Source of the DNA: Theionarchaea archaeon
GTDB lineage: Archaea > Methanobacteriota_B > Thermococci > Methanofastidiosales > SZ-28-30
Assembly: GCA_018992685.1 (NCBI GenBank)
Contig: JACVGT010000002.1
Coordinates: 1-64,000, forward strand
Direction of reading: 5' to 3'
DNA: 64,000 bases
The notes beneath the pieces are model-generated. The model did not search any database. It had not been told where the DNA came from and worked only from the letters and a program-made list of their open reading frames with translations. Below, piece after piece: positions 42,721-50,729 of the stretch. The stretch's first letter is position 1, and each line of letters starts with the position of its first letter. The position numbers were made by a program, and so were the translations under genes.

Positions 42721-43599
42721 ATGACCGAAAAATCTCTTCCATCGCAGCATGAGACGCTGGCCCTCAAGTACTCACCGGAGCTGTACTACGCGGAGACAAG
42801 AGATCCTTTCAAAGATGTTTGCTCTGACGATTTTGGAGGGATTTACTGGAGAGCTGTAGAGAGCTCGGTTGCTTGGGCTGACGTGTGTATCCAGTACCTC
42901 CTGTATTTCAAAGAGCAGCACTGGGTCCCCAGTCCCCTTGATGGAATTCTGAGTAAGCTAGCGGGGAAGGGGGGAAAACTGCCTGGTAATCACCCCAATG
43001 ACTATGCTCCCATTTTTCTCTACTTCAAGGATGGACATCCAGTCAGAGCCGTCTTTGACGTCTGCCACTATGAGGCTGTGGGAGTTCTGGCTGAAGGCTC
43101 TGGATTTCTTCCTCCTGATTCGAAGCTGAAATTCCAGATAACAAACTTCTACAGAGGGCTCAGGCCATTGACAGAGAGTGAAGACCTTACCTATCTTCAA
43201 GAAAGTTTTGTTCCCCGTCTTTTGAGTCAGGAGCGTCTCGAAGATTGGTGGGAAGGGCTCACAGTTTCTGGAACATTTCAGGAGGCTGCAAAGCTCATAA
43301 TCAGAGAGAAGATCCATAATCCGTTCCAGGAAATATCCACCTTTCGCGACATTGGAAGTAAGCTTGGAAAAATCTTTGATTTAATATTCCGTTCGACAGA
43401 GAACATACCTGTGATTAGAGTCTCGACTGGGGATACAGGAATTGTTTCCGAGATACAGGAAAAAATGCCTGATAGAGACGATATTTCTGAAGAAGATATC
43501 AAAGGAGTACTGAGATTTGCAGAAGAGCATGTCTTGGAGGATCCTCATGCATCAAACTATCTCCCTGTGGGGAGACACGACAAAGCATACCCTATGTGA
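42721..43599 (+). CDS. Unrecognised soluble protein
   Basis: A 292-residue soluble protein without signal peptide or membrane helix. Segments such as ALKYSPELYYAETRDPF, APIFLYFKDGHPVRAVFDVCHYEAVG and an acidic C-terminal region (DRDDISEEDIKGVLRFAEEHVLEDP) are well formed, so it is a real gene, but I can name no family. It is preceded by GAGAGAACTCT and lies 77 bases after the acyltransferase gene on the same strand. A TATA-like GTATGTATAAG at the end of that gene may drive it. Confidence 0.6.
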   Translation: MTEKSLPSQHETLALKYSPELYYAETRDPFKDVCSDDFGGIYWRAVESSVAWADVCIQYLLYFKEQHWVPSPLDGILSKLAGKGGKLPGNHPNDYAPIFLYFKDGHPVRAVFDVCHYEAVGVLAEGSGFLPPDSKLKFQITNFYRGLRPLTESEDLTYLQESFVPRLLSQERLEDWWEGLTVSGTFQEAAKLIIREKIHNPFQEISTFRDIGSKLGKIFDLIFRSTENIPVIRVSTGDTGIVSEIQEKMPDRDDISEEDIKGVLRFAEEHVLEDPHASNYLPVGRHDKAYPM

Positions 43600-43648
43600 C
43601 GCTCTCAGAGCCAGCAGTGATCAAGAAACCACGCAGAAAACCTTCACT

Positions 43649-44341
43649 CTACTCGTCATCCCTGAAAGCGATCCTTTTGTATGGGTTCCCCCACCGTTCG
43701 CAATAGAACACTGATTCTAGCGGAAATCGGGAAGGGCCCAACATTCTCGGGATTTTGGGAACACCAATGGACAAGGTGGCTACAGGTATCCATGTGCGAG
43801 GGACACCAATTTTCTCACAGAGTAGTTCACACCGTCTCGGTTCCATGACAGGAAGGGCCTGGTATCCAGCGCCATACCCTAGTGCATGGGCAGCATACCA
43901 CATGTTCAGAATCCCCATGGCGACTACAATAGACCCGAAGTACTCCAGCTCATAAATCAACGGGGAGTCATGGAACGTCTCACTTCCACAGCCGATAATC
44001 ACGACGTCTGCATCTTGTGGGTACTCGAAGAGGTCGCCACGTCGCATGTCCTCAAACGTAGCTGGCCTGTTATGATCCGGCACATACCATATCCTGCCCT
44101 GAGTTATCTCATAGGGGGCTGACCCGAATAATTCGCTGGCTGCCTGCCTGGACACATCTGCCACGAATTTCTTTAGCTCCTGGTCTTCCCTAATAACAAC
44201 GTACCGCCACATTTGCATGTTTTCTGGGCTGGGAGCATATCGAGCAGCATCCAGGATTTTCTCCAGATCATCATCAGGGATCTTCTCTCCCGTGAAGTCC
44301 CGAATACTTCTTCTTGTTCTGACAGCTTCAAAGACATCCAT
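43649..44341 (-). CDS. Nitroreductase-family FMN oxidoreductase
   Basis: A 230-residue flavin-dependent oxidoreductase. The N terminus has the family FMN-binding pattern FEAVRTRRSIRDFTGEKI, DAARYAPSPENMQMWRYVVI, and the centre has SIVVAMGILNMWYAAHALGYGAGY with the glycine-rich second FMN contact. Such enzymes reduce nitro compounds, quinones or flavins, or act in specialised dehydrogenations. Start ATG has GGAGGATTCATT upstream and a clear TATA. The C-terminal RFPLESVFYCERWGNPYK is unusual but common in archaeal members. It converges on the gene before it with 49 bases between. Confidence 0.85.
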   Translation of the reverse strand: MDVFEAVRTRRSIRDFTGEKIPDDDLEKILDAARYAPSPENMQMWRYVVIREDQELKKFVADVSRQAASELFGSAPYEITQGRIWYVPDHNRPATFEDMRRGDLFEYPQDADVVIIGCGSETFHDSPLIYELEYFGSIVVAMGILNMWYAAHALGYGAGYQALPVMEPRRCELLCEKIGVPRTWIPVATLSIGVPKIPRMLGPSRFPLESVFYCERWGNPYKRIAFRDDE

Positions 44342-44390
44342 AATGAATCCTCCTGTCGCTTGCTTGCAGGTGGCTCACAGACAATCCAAC

Positions 44391-44402
44391 ACTATATAAT
44401 AG
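44391..44402 (-). promoter_or_regulatory. TATA box for the nitroreductase gene
   Basis: The minus strand reads CTATTATATAGT, predicting a transcript start near 44370 and a 29-base leader containing GGAGG. Confidence 0.55.
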
Positions 44403-44612
44403 TATGCATGACTCCGGTCGTGTCACGTACTTCCACAGTCATCCACTCCACAGCAACCCAAGAGGGAGGGAATGCGATCCGCTGAAAAGCCAGGAAGACA
44501 ACTGCCACCTAGAAATGACCTGGGTCCTTCTCAGGGTTAAGAAAAGGAATCGACAGCATGCCAGAATCGTACCAACCCTTTTCTTGGATGCCCACCAATA
44601 GCAGATGATACC

Positions 44613-45017
44613 ATGAATGATCAGGAACTGATGAGCGCAGCGAGAAAGGCAGTTGAAACCTCCTACTCCCCATACAGCATGATTCAGGTAGGTGCAGCCC
44701 TGATAACCAAGGGTAATGAAGTTTTCACCGGCTGTAACGTCGAAAATGTCTCCTACTCACTTTCCATGTGCGCAGAGAGGATTGCTGTCTTCACCGCGGT
44801 TCTGCACGGAATGAAACCAGGAGAACTCACGAAGATTGCGGTGGCGGGAAAGACCTCAGATGGCCAATGGCAGTCCTGTCCCCCCTGCGGGGCGTGCAGG
44901 CAGGTCATTTGGGAATTCGCTGAAAGCCCTGAAACTCCCATCATATACCAGGATAGAGAAGAGGTGAAATCTAAGTCCATTGGCGAACTGCTCCCCGATG
45001 GGTTTGACCTCAGGTGA
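44613..45017 (+). CDS. cdd: Cytidine deaminase
   Basis: Zinc-dependent deaminase converting cytidine or deoxycytidine to the uridine form in pyrimidine salvage. The zinc and catalytic residues are intact: Cys53-Ala-Glu55 in SMCAERIAV and Cys92/Cys95 in PPCGACRQV. The substrate-binding FTGCNVENVSYSL is also present. At 134 residues it matches the small tetrameric type. It converges on the imidazolonepropionase gene with six bases between stops. Confidence 0.95.
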   Translation: MNDQELMSAARKAVETSYSPYSMIQVGAALITKGNEVFTGCNVENVSYSLSMCAERIAVFTAVLHGMKPGELTKIAVAGKTSDGQWQSCPPCGACRQVIWEFAESPETPIIYQDREEVKSKSIGELLPDGFDLR

Positions 45018-45023
45018 TCCAGC

Positions 45024-46214
45024 CTATCTTTCATATACTACTTTACCTTTCTTTACTACCATGTCGACCAGGTTGATCCCAAAGTGGTATCCCATGTGTT
45101 TGTAATTGGGTATATCCAGAACAATGATATCAGCTTGGGTTCCCACTTCCAGCGACCCGATGTCCTCTCTGCCTACCGAATACGCAGCATTCACCGTGGC
45201 TGCTGCAATAGCTTCAGCGGGAGTCATTCTCATTTTTATGCAGGCCAGACTGATCATGAACTGCATGGACTCTGTCATACAGTTGGGATTGAAGTCAGTA
45301 GCTAATCCCACAAGGGCTCCTGCTTCAATCATCCGCCGAGCATCAGGGTACTTCCCGTTCAAGACAAAAGGTGTTCCAGGCAGCAGTATCGCAGCAGTCT
45401 GGCTCTCTGCCAGGGTCTGGATGCCGGCTTCAGTGGTGTTCTCCAGATGATCTGCTGACAGACACTTCAGGTCAGCTGCCAGTTCAGCCCCTCCAGAAGA
45501 GAATTCATCCACGTGCAGACGAGGACGCAACCCATGATGTCGGGCAGCCTCAACAATCTCTCTTGTCTGTGCAAATGAAAATACTCCTTCTTCACAGAAA
45601 ACATCCACAAATTCTGCCAGTGGAGCTGCATGTGGAAGGATATTCTCAATTACGTACTGCGTATAGTCTCCAGAGTACCCTTTTGGTACAGCGTGGACCA
45701 AATAAGTAGGTATGCGTTCGACACAGTGCTCAATCTCGCCAATGCATTCCAGTGATTTGACTTCTGTTTCCAGATCAAGGCCATACCCTGACTTTGCTTC
45801 AATCGTGGTGGTTCCGTACTGCAGCATGCGGGTCAATGTCTTCACTGCACGCTTCTTCAGTTCCTCTTTGGTGGCCTTCCGTGTCTTATCAACGGTATAG
45901 TAGATTCCTCCTCCAGCTTTCATAATTTCCATGTATGGCTTCCCTTCAATCTTCATTTGGAACTCTTCTTCACGAGTTCCATCGAAAATCAAGTGAGTAT
46001 GGGGGTCTACAAATCCTGGCATGACTACTTTTCCCTCTGCATCAATGACCTCTCCTGCACAATCAATGCGTGACGACTTTCCTACTGCAGCTATGGTCTC
46101 TCCTTCTACAGCGACTGCACCCTTCTGTATGATAGACAGGTCTCTCATTCTCTCTTTTCTTCTGGGTCCACCTCTTAGCGTGAGGAGCTCTGATGCATTC
46201 TTGATGACGAGCAT
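45024..46214 (-). CDS. hutI: Imidazolonepropionase
   Basis: Amidohydrolase that opens 4-imidazolone-5-propanoate to N-formimino-L-glutamate in histidine breakdown. At 396 residues from the ATG at 46214 (GGTGGAATC upstream) it has the usual length; the longer ORF-track form overlaps the GNAT gene and is rejected. Metal ligands appear as DPHTHLIFDG, a later His in PTYLVHAVPKGY, and LHVDEFSSGGAELAADL, SADHLE; the catalytic Asp lies in GLATDFNPNC. YTVDKTRKATKEEL and KSGYGLDLETE are HutI-specific. No hutH, hutU or hutG lies in the window. Confidence 0.93.
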   Translation of the reverse strand: MLVIKNASELLTLRGGPRRKERMRDLSIIQKGAVAVEGETIAAVGKSSRIDCAGEVIDAEGKVVMPGFVDPHTHLIFDGTREEEFQMKIEGKPYMEIMKAGGGIYYTVDKTRKATKEELKKRAVKTLTRMLQYGTTTIEAKSGYGLDLETEVKSLECIGEIEHCVERIPTYLVHAVPKGYSGDYTQYVIENILPHAAPLAEFVDVFCEEGVFSFAQTREIVEAARHHGLRPRLHVDEFSSGGAELAADLKCLSADHLENTTEAGIQTLAESQTAAILLPGTPFVLNGKYPDARRMIEAGALVGLATDFNPNCMTESMQFMISLACIKMRMTPAEAIAAATVNAAYSVGREDIGSLEVGTQADIIVLDIPNYKHMGYHFGINLVDMVVKKGKVVYER

Positions 46215-46305
46215 GATTCCACCTACAAACCAGGTACCTATAACAGTTTTGCCGGAGCCAAAGCCAGAGATTCGATCATCTGCAGATGTGACTCTTCCAG
46301 CAGAG

Positions 46306-46869
46306 TTACACCTTCGTGGTCTCGGGCATGAATTCATTCTCCAGAATGCTCATCATGATAAAATCATGATAGTGATGGTCGTAGTAGTACCCATCCCTTT
46401 GAATACCTTCCGTTTCGAACCCAACTTTCTGGTAGAATTGTACCGCTCTCTCGTTGAAGCCTACCACCCCAACAGCTACCCTGTGGAAATTCAAGTATCC
46501 AAACGCATAGTCAAGCAGAAGGAGTATGGCTTCTGTCCCGTATCCCTTTCCCCAGCAATCTTTCTCTCCAATAATGAGTGTTAGATCCGTAGTCCTCCAG
46601 AAATGGAACATTCTCAAAAGGCCTGCTTCTCCGATGACGCGATCATTTTCTTTCAAGACTACAGAAAACCATACTCTCTCTTTTTCGGTGGATATCTTTT
46701 TCAAGAATTCTGTGGCCTGGCTCATGTTCATGGGCAGAACCTCACCAGTTAGCTTCCGTATCTCAGAATCATTTGCCCACTGACACAATAGCGGGAGGTC
46801 ATCTGGCTCCATGGCTCTGAGGAAGATTTTTTCTCCCACAAGAAAAGGATTATGAATGTTCTCTGACAT
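46306..46869 (-). CDS. GNAT-family N-acetyltransferase, RimJ/RimL-like
   Basis: A 187-residue acetyl-CoA-dependent acyltransferase. Core motifs: FLRAMEPDDLPLLCQWAND at the start, the central strand FSVVLKENDRVIGEAGL, the acetyl-CoA loop GKGYGTEAILLLLDYAF and NERAVQFYQKVGFETEG. This is the form of RimJ/RimL and spermidine acetyltransferases. The ATG at 46869 follows AGGGGAATCC; the track start eight codons upstream lacks a site. The acceptor is unknown. It lies 92 bases upstream of hutI on the same strand. Confidence 0.88.
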   Translation of the reverse strand: MSENIHNPFLVGEKIFLRAMEPDDLPLLCQWANDSEIRKLTGEVLPMNMSQATEFLKKISTEKERVWFSVVLKENDRVIGEAGLLRMFHFWRTTDLTLIIGEKDCWGKGYGTEAILLLLDYAFGYLNFHRVAVGVVGFNERAVQFYQKVGFETEGIQRDGYYYDHHYHDFIMMSILENEFMPETTKV

Positions 46870-47126
46870 GGATTCCCCTTGATTGCTGTACAAAAAAACC
46901 TTTAGTTCGTCACGTCAGCTATGCCTGATGACCCACATTGTAGATCAATACAACCGTAATCTCCCGGTTCTTTGCTGTTCACCCCTGAAACCCTTGACAC
47001 TCTTTGTGGATTCTTTTCTTGAAATTGCTCATTCGATTCACGGTGGATAATTCTGGAGCACAAGAAAAACACTGGACGATTCTCAAGGGTTGTGACCTCC
47101 ATCCTAGCAGGATGAACCAGAAGAGT

Positions 47127-47136
47127 CATATATAGT
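47127..47136 (+). promoter_or_regulatory. TATA box for the TolB-like propeller gene
   Basis: CATATATAGT is centred about 22 bases before the ATG at 47154, giving a very short or absent leader. Confidence 0.5.
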
Positions 47137-47153
47137 GGTGGAGAATATGCTGC

Positions 47154-48200
47154 ATGAAGAACAGGTTACGTGTGATCACATTCATTTTGATGGTTCTCGC
47201 GGTGGCAGCCGCATCTGATTTGTCTCTTGTACAAGGAGATTCTGTGGGAAAAAATGTGCCCAGAGAAGACAGATGGGGAATATACGCTTTAGATCTTGCC
47301 ACTGAGGAGATTTCTTTAATTTACAGCTCTCCCATGAAGATATCTGGACTCCAATTGAATGGGAAGGGAGATACTTTTGTCTTTTCTCAGGCATTCGGTG
47401 ATGCGAGTGGTCAGGAGGAGATTTGCAGCATACGAAGTGATGGAGAAAACGTCAGAAGATTGACCAACAACACTCTCATGGATACGTATCCTTGTTGGTC
47501 ACCTGATGGCAAGAAGATTGCATTTCTTTCCTTCAGGGATACTCTGGACATCTATGTCATGAATCAGGACGGGAGTGAGGTGACCCTCCTGTATGATTCG
47601 GGCTCCCATGACGGGGACATCCACTGGGCTGGTGAGACTATTGTCTTTACCAGGGACAACCGGATATGGATGATGAACCAGGATGGAACAGGTGCCCGTC
47701 CTGTAACTGATCCACCCCGTGCAGGGGAATGGGGAAAGGCTGTCCTTCCTTTTGGAGATTACGATCCCCGACTGAGTCCTGATGGTAAAAGAATTGTCTT
47801 CGAACGGTTGGTTGATGATGAGACTCGCCACGGTAACTACAATCTGTACTGCATCAGTATTGATTCTTCTTCAGAACAGGCCCTGACCTCCACAGGGTAC
47901 ACTCAGGGAATGGCAACCTGGTCTCATGACGGAAGCAGAATAGCCTATGTGGTCACAGCAGTTGGAGAAAAGGGCGTATACCGCATCTACATGATGAACG
48001 CGGATGGAACGGACCAGAGTGATGTGACGCCTGAGTACTTCCCCGAGGCATTTCTCTGCCATGCAGGATGGTTTTCCCCTGATGACACGGTCTTCTTCTT
48101 CGTGGGAGAATGGTGGGAAGGAGAATCGGCATGGGGGATAGGGTTGACAGTAGCTGGATTGCTACTGTTGCTGATAATGAGGACTCATCTCGCACGATGA
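47154..48200 (+). CDS. Exported TolB/WD40-like beta-propeller with C-terminal anchor
   Basis: A 348-residue exported protein. Signal peptide RLRVITFILMVLAVAAAS, then about six TolB-like blades each showing a D-G-K or D-G-S turn (PCWSPDGKKIAFLS, YVMNQDGSEVTLL, RLSPDGKRIVFERL, ATWSHDGSRIAYVV, YMMNADGTDQSDV), and a final helix WGIGLTVAGLLLLLIM with basic end. Such propellers are binding platforms on the outer face of the membrane. No enzymatic domain is seen. The tail lacks the Cys-Leu-Gly-Thr motif of the hydrolases upstream. Confidence 0.82.
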   Translation: MKNRLRVITFILMVLAVAAASDLSLVQGDSVGKNVPREDRWGIYALDLATEEISLIYSSPMKISGLQLNGKGDTFVFSQAFGDASGQEEICSIRSDGENVRRLTNNTLMDTYPCWSPDGKKIAFLSFRDTLDIYVMNQDGSEVTLLYDSGSHDGDIHWAGETIVFTRDNRIWMMNQDGTGARPVTDPPRAGEWGKAVLPFGDYDPRLSPDGKRIVFERLVDDETRHGNYNLYCISIDSSSEQALTSTGYTQGMATWSHDGSRIAYVVTAVGEKGVYRIYMMNADGTDQSDVTPEYFPEAFLCHAGWFSPDDTVFFFVGEWWEGESAWGIGLTVAGLLLLLIMRTHLAR

Positions 48201-48244
48201 GATGCAAAAGCGACAGGATACAACCGAGAAACAGAACGCATTCT

Positions 48245-48258
48245 AAGAAAAAGAAAAG
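48245..48258 (-). terminator. U-rich terminator of the ThDP enzyme gene
   Basis: Plus-strand AAGAAAAAGAAAAG lies 52-65 bases beyond the minus-strand stop at 48310. It is also downstream of the convergent propeller gene but purine-rich for that transcript. Confidence 0.35.
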
Positions 48259-48309
48259 GGAATACTTCCAGTGTATCTAACTCTGTGAATTCCTGATTCT
48301 CTAGACCTT

Positions 48310-49986
48310 TTAATGGACAACCCAGGGCAGCTTCTCGGGTGCAATCTCATGGAGTCTCATGGTGTGAGCATCAATAAAAGTTGGCTCGTCGGTCTTCAGT
48401 GCCATTTTCAAGGCTTCTTCAAATTCCCTGTCCGTCTCTGCAACAGAGGATGACAATCCCAGTGATTCTGCAACACCATCGTACTTCACCTCAGGCAAGT
48501 CCACTGAGAGGTACTTCTGTTCCTTCCGGTATTTCAAGTGGACCTTTATCCAGCCATACTCATTGTTATGGAAGAGAATGACCACAGCAGGAATCTGTTC
48601 TCTCGCCACACTGGCGAGTTCAGCCATGCTGACCAACATGCTTCCGTCTCCTGTCAAAGAGATGATCCGCGACGAGGGACGTCCTTTATGTGCCCCTACG
48701 GCGCCCGGGATGGCATACCCCAGAGAACCAAACGCTCGGGGACTCAGGAACATCCTTCTCGCTCTGGAAGGATAAAATGAGGCAAAATACGGGGTAGGTG
48801 TTCCTGCATCAGCAACCAGAATCACGTCCTCAGGCAAAAGCTTCTTACATGTTTTCACAACAGTCAGAGGATGTATGGATCTCGAAACACTCGGATCTGC
48901 CAGTTCAGCTTCTTTCCATGCAGTGATGGTTTCATTCAGCCTTTCACTTCTTCCTGCATCTTTTCTCATTTTCGTCTCCAGCCCTCGTACCAGAATCTCT
49001 AGGACGCTTCGTGCATCTCCCACCAGTCCGCAGCTCACATCGTAGTTTCTCCCTATCTCTTGAGGATCAATGTCTATTTGGATGATCTTTCTCCTTCCAT
49101 CATTTGGAGGTGTGTGCCAGTGACTGGTGACGACAGAACCCGTCTGTGTTCCTACAAAGATCACCAGATCGGCCTCATTCAACATCACATTCGCAGCAGG
49201 ACTTCCTCCATTCTCTCCCACCACTCCCGCGCTGAGTGGATGTTCCTCATCCATGCTCCCTTTGCCAGTTATGCTGGTTCCCACCAGGCTGCCCGTGATC
49301 ACAGCAAACTCCTCAAGTGCCTCATACGCCTGGGAAAGGTGAATACCTCCGCCTGCCACCACGAAGGGAGTCTCCGATTCCATAATGATGTTCAGTGCTT
49401 CACTTACATCATCAGTGGAAGGACAAATCCGGACTGCAGGAAGGGATGTATACAGCCTTCTGAATGCTTTCCTTTCTGCAGAACCCTCACAACCAAGAAC
49501 ATCCATGGGAAAACTGATGTGGACTGCTCCTGGCTTTCCTGTGGTGGCTTCTCTGAAGGCATTTCTCACTGTTTCAGGTATCTTTTCCGCCTGAGTAACT
49601 ACCGTGCTCCACTTGGTAGCATCTTCGAAAAAATGCACCTGATCCATTTCAGTGAGCACGGCCTTTCCTTTCCCTGCAACTGGTATGTCTGTGTTTATGG
49701 CAACCATTGGCAGTGATGAATAATGAGCTTCATACAACCCAGGTATAATATACGATGCTCCTCCGCCGGAAGGTCCTTCACACACGCCCGGCCTGTTGGT
49801 GATCCTGGCATAGGCATCTGCCATGTATGCTGCATTTCGTTCATCGGTGGCCAACACGTGGCAGATTTCATCCTCCGCATCATACAGGGCCTCGTAAAGA
49901 TCCAGGCTGGTATCTCCTGGCAGTCCAAAAATGTACCTCACTTCGTGCTCTATCAACGATTCAACCAGAAGTGCAGCTCCTTTCAT
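48310..49986 (-). CDS. Thiamine-diphosphate-dependent enzyme, acetolactate-synthase-like
   Basis: A 558-residue member of the acetolactate synthase/benzoylformate decarboxylase/sulfoacetaldehyde group. The N-terminal Pyr domain has GLPGDTSLDLYEAL and the catalytic Glu in VLATDERNAAYMADAYAR; the middle domain has the VVAGGGIHLS segment; the C-terminal PP domain has the ThDP motif GDGSMLVSMAELAS with the following HNNEYG. No small regulatory subunit gene is adjacent, so biosynthetic acetolactate synthase is not assured; decarboxylase or lyase activity is equally possible. The ATG at 49986 has GGAGG 11 bases upstream; an ATG at 50016 is the alternative. Confidence 0.87.
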   Translation of the reverse strand: MKGAALLVESLIEHEVRYIFGLPGDTSLDLYEALYDAEDEICHVLATDERNAAYMADAYARITNRPGVCEGPSGGGASYIIPGLYEAHYSSLPMVAINTDIPVAGKGKAVLTEMDQVHFFEDATKWSTVVTQAEKIPETVRNAFREATTGKPGAVHISFPMDVLGCEGSAERKAFRRLYTSLPAVRICPSTDDVSEALNIIMESETPFVVAGGGIHLSQAYEALEEFAVITGSLVGTSITGKGSMDEEHPLSAGVVGENGGSPAANVMLNEADLVIFVGTQTGSVVTSHWHTPPNDGRRKIIQIDIDPQEIGRNYDVSCGLVGDARSVLEILVRGLETKMRKDAGRSERLNETITAWKEAELADPSVSRSIHPLTVVKTCKKLLPEDVILVADAGTPTPYFASFYPSRARRMFLSPRAFGSLGYAIPGAVGAHKGRPSSRIISLTGDGSMLVSMAELASVAREQIPAVVILFHNNEYGWIKVHLKYRKEQKYLSVDLPEVKYDGVAESLGLSSSVAETDREFEEALKMALKTDEPTFIDAHTMRLHEIAPEKLPWVVH

Positions 49987-50029
49987 GCTATCACATTCCT
50001 CCTTTGGGGATTCCATTTAGAGACAGCCC

Positions 50030-50045
50030 CCTTAAAATGTTATTG
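50030..50045 (-). promoter_or_regulatory. TATA box for the ThDP enzyme gene
   Basis: The minus strand reads ATAACATTTTAAGGGG, predicting transcription from about 50009 with a 23-base leader to the ATG at 49986. Confidence 0.45.
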
Positions 50046-50244
50046 CCATACTATTTTGGGAAATCTCCAGGTCAGGTGATCTGACAGAGACGCAGCAACC
50101 ACCCATTACTGGAATCCTCACGAATCGCGAGGCCTCTGTGATGAAAACCTCCTTCAAAGCATCCAGCATCTCTAAGGAAACTCTGGAGGAAGGAATACAC
50201 ACCATCACACACTCTAATCTGCAAAAGAACCTGAAGAAGAGCAT
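50032..50244 (-). CDS. Possible small protein upstream of the ThDP gene
   Basis: A 70-codon frame from an ATG with GGAGATGAGAAT upstream, and a TATA-like CACTATATTAAAC on the minus strand about 80 bases before it. The product contains plausible amphipathic segments (SRVSLEMLDALKEVFITEASRFV) but matches nothing I know. Its end overlaps the ThDP promoter, which argues against it. Reported as a low-confidence candidate. Confidence 0.25.
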   Translation of the reverse strand: MLFFRFFCRLECVMVCIPSSRVSLEMLDALKEVFITEASRFVRIPVMGGCCVSVRSPDLEISQNSMAITF

Positions 50245-50320
50245 ATTCTCATCTCCATACAATCATGCCCGGGAATTTTTCCATGTTCTCACAAGATGAC
50301 CCCTGCTGATACCTTTCACT

Positions 50321-50332
50321 GAGTTTAATATA
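50321..50332 (+). promoter_or_regulatory. TATA box for the symporter operon
   Basis: AGTTTAATATAG predicts a start near 50353 and a leader of about 115 bases before the DUF3311-like gene. The leader has no obvious riboswitch fold by eye. Confidence 0.4.
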
Positions 50333-50469
50333 GTGTTACCAGAATATTCTGGGAAAATTCATAAGAACTTCCATTCCCTCTGCTGAATGAGGATGATCCT
50401 GACAGTAAATGCTGCAGGTGACACAAACACCATAGTGTCAAAACACAGATGAGGAAAGGAGGACTGAAA

Positions 50470-50727
50470 ATGAAGGATTTTTGGTTTGCCAAAAAGAAAG
50501 CAGTGACGGCTATGATTATCTATGCTGTCGTTTTCTTCCTGGTATTGTATGAATATCCAATGCTGGGTTGGTTCGACAGTCCAACGCTGACTGCTGGAAT
50601 GCCTACTTTTGTCCTGTACATTTGGATCTTGAATGTACTGTACATTGTCTTGACTGGAGCTGTGGTCATGTGGATGTTCAAGAACGCAGACAGGATTGAG
50701 TGGAAAGGAGCACCTAAGGAGGGATAA
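50470..50727 (+). CDS. Small two-helix membrane protein, DUF3311-like symporter partner
   Basis: An 85-residue membrane protein. The ATG at 50470 follows GGAGGACTGAAA. Two hydrophobic helices (VTAMIIYAVVFFLVLYEYPML and FVLYIWILNVLYIVLTGAVVMW) and a short charged tail match the small DUF3311-type subunits encoded next to sodium/solute symporters. The stop is three bases before the symporter start, so it is almost certainly a co-translated partner required for assembly or activity of that transporter. Confidence 0.75.
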   Translation: MKDFWFAKKKAVTAMIIYAVVFFLVLYEYPMLGWFDSPTLTAGMPTFVLYIWILNVLYIVLTGAVVMWMFKNADRIEWKGAPKEG

Positions 50728-50729
50728 GA

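Noticed and set aside
46902-47129. 75-codon minus-strand ORF
   Set aside because: No ribosome-binding site, unusual composition; more likely intergenic between the GNAT and propeller genes.
49060-49716. 218-codon plus-strand ORF
   Set aside because: Antisense to the ThDP enzyme; Cys/His/Ser-rich composition typical of a shadow frame.
48310-49986. Calling the ThDP enzyme biosynthetic acetolactate synthase (ilvB)
   Set aside because: No small-subunit gene or other branched-chain genes nearby; the family contains several decarboxylases with the same motifs.
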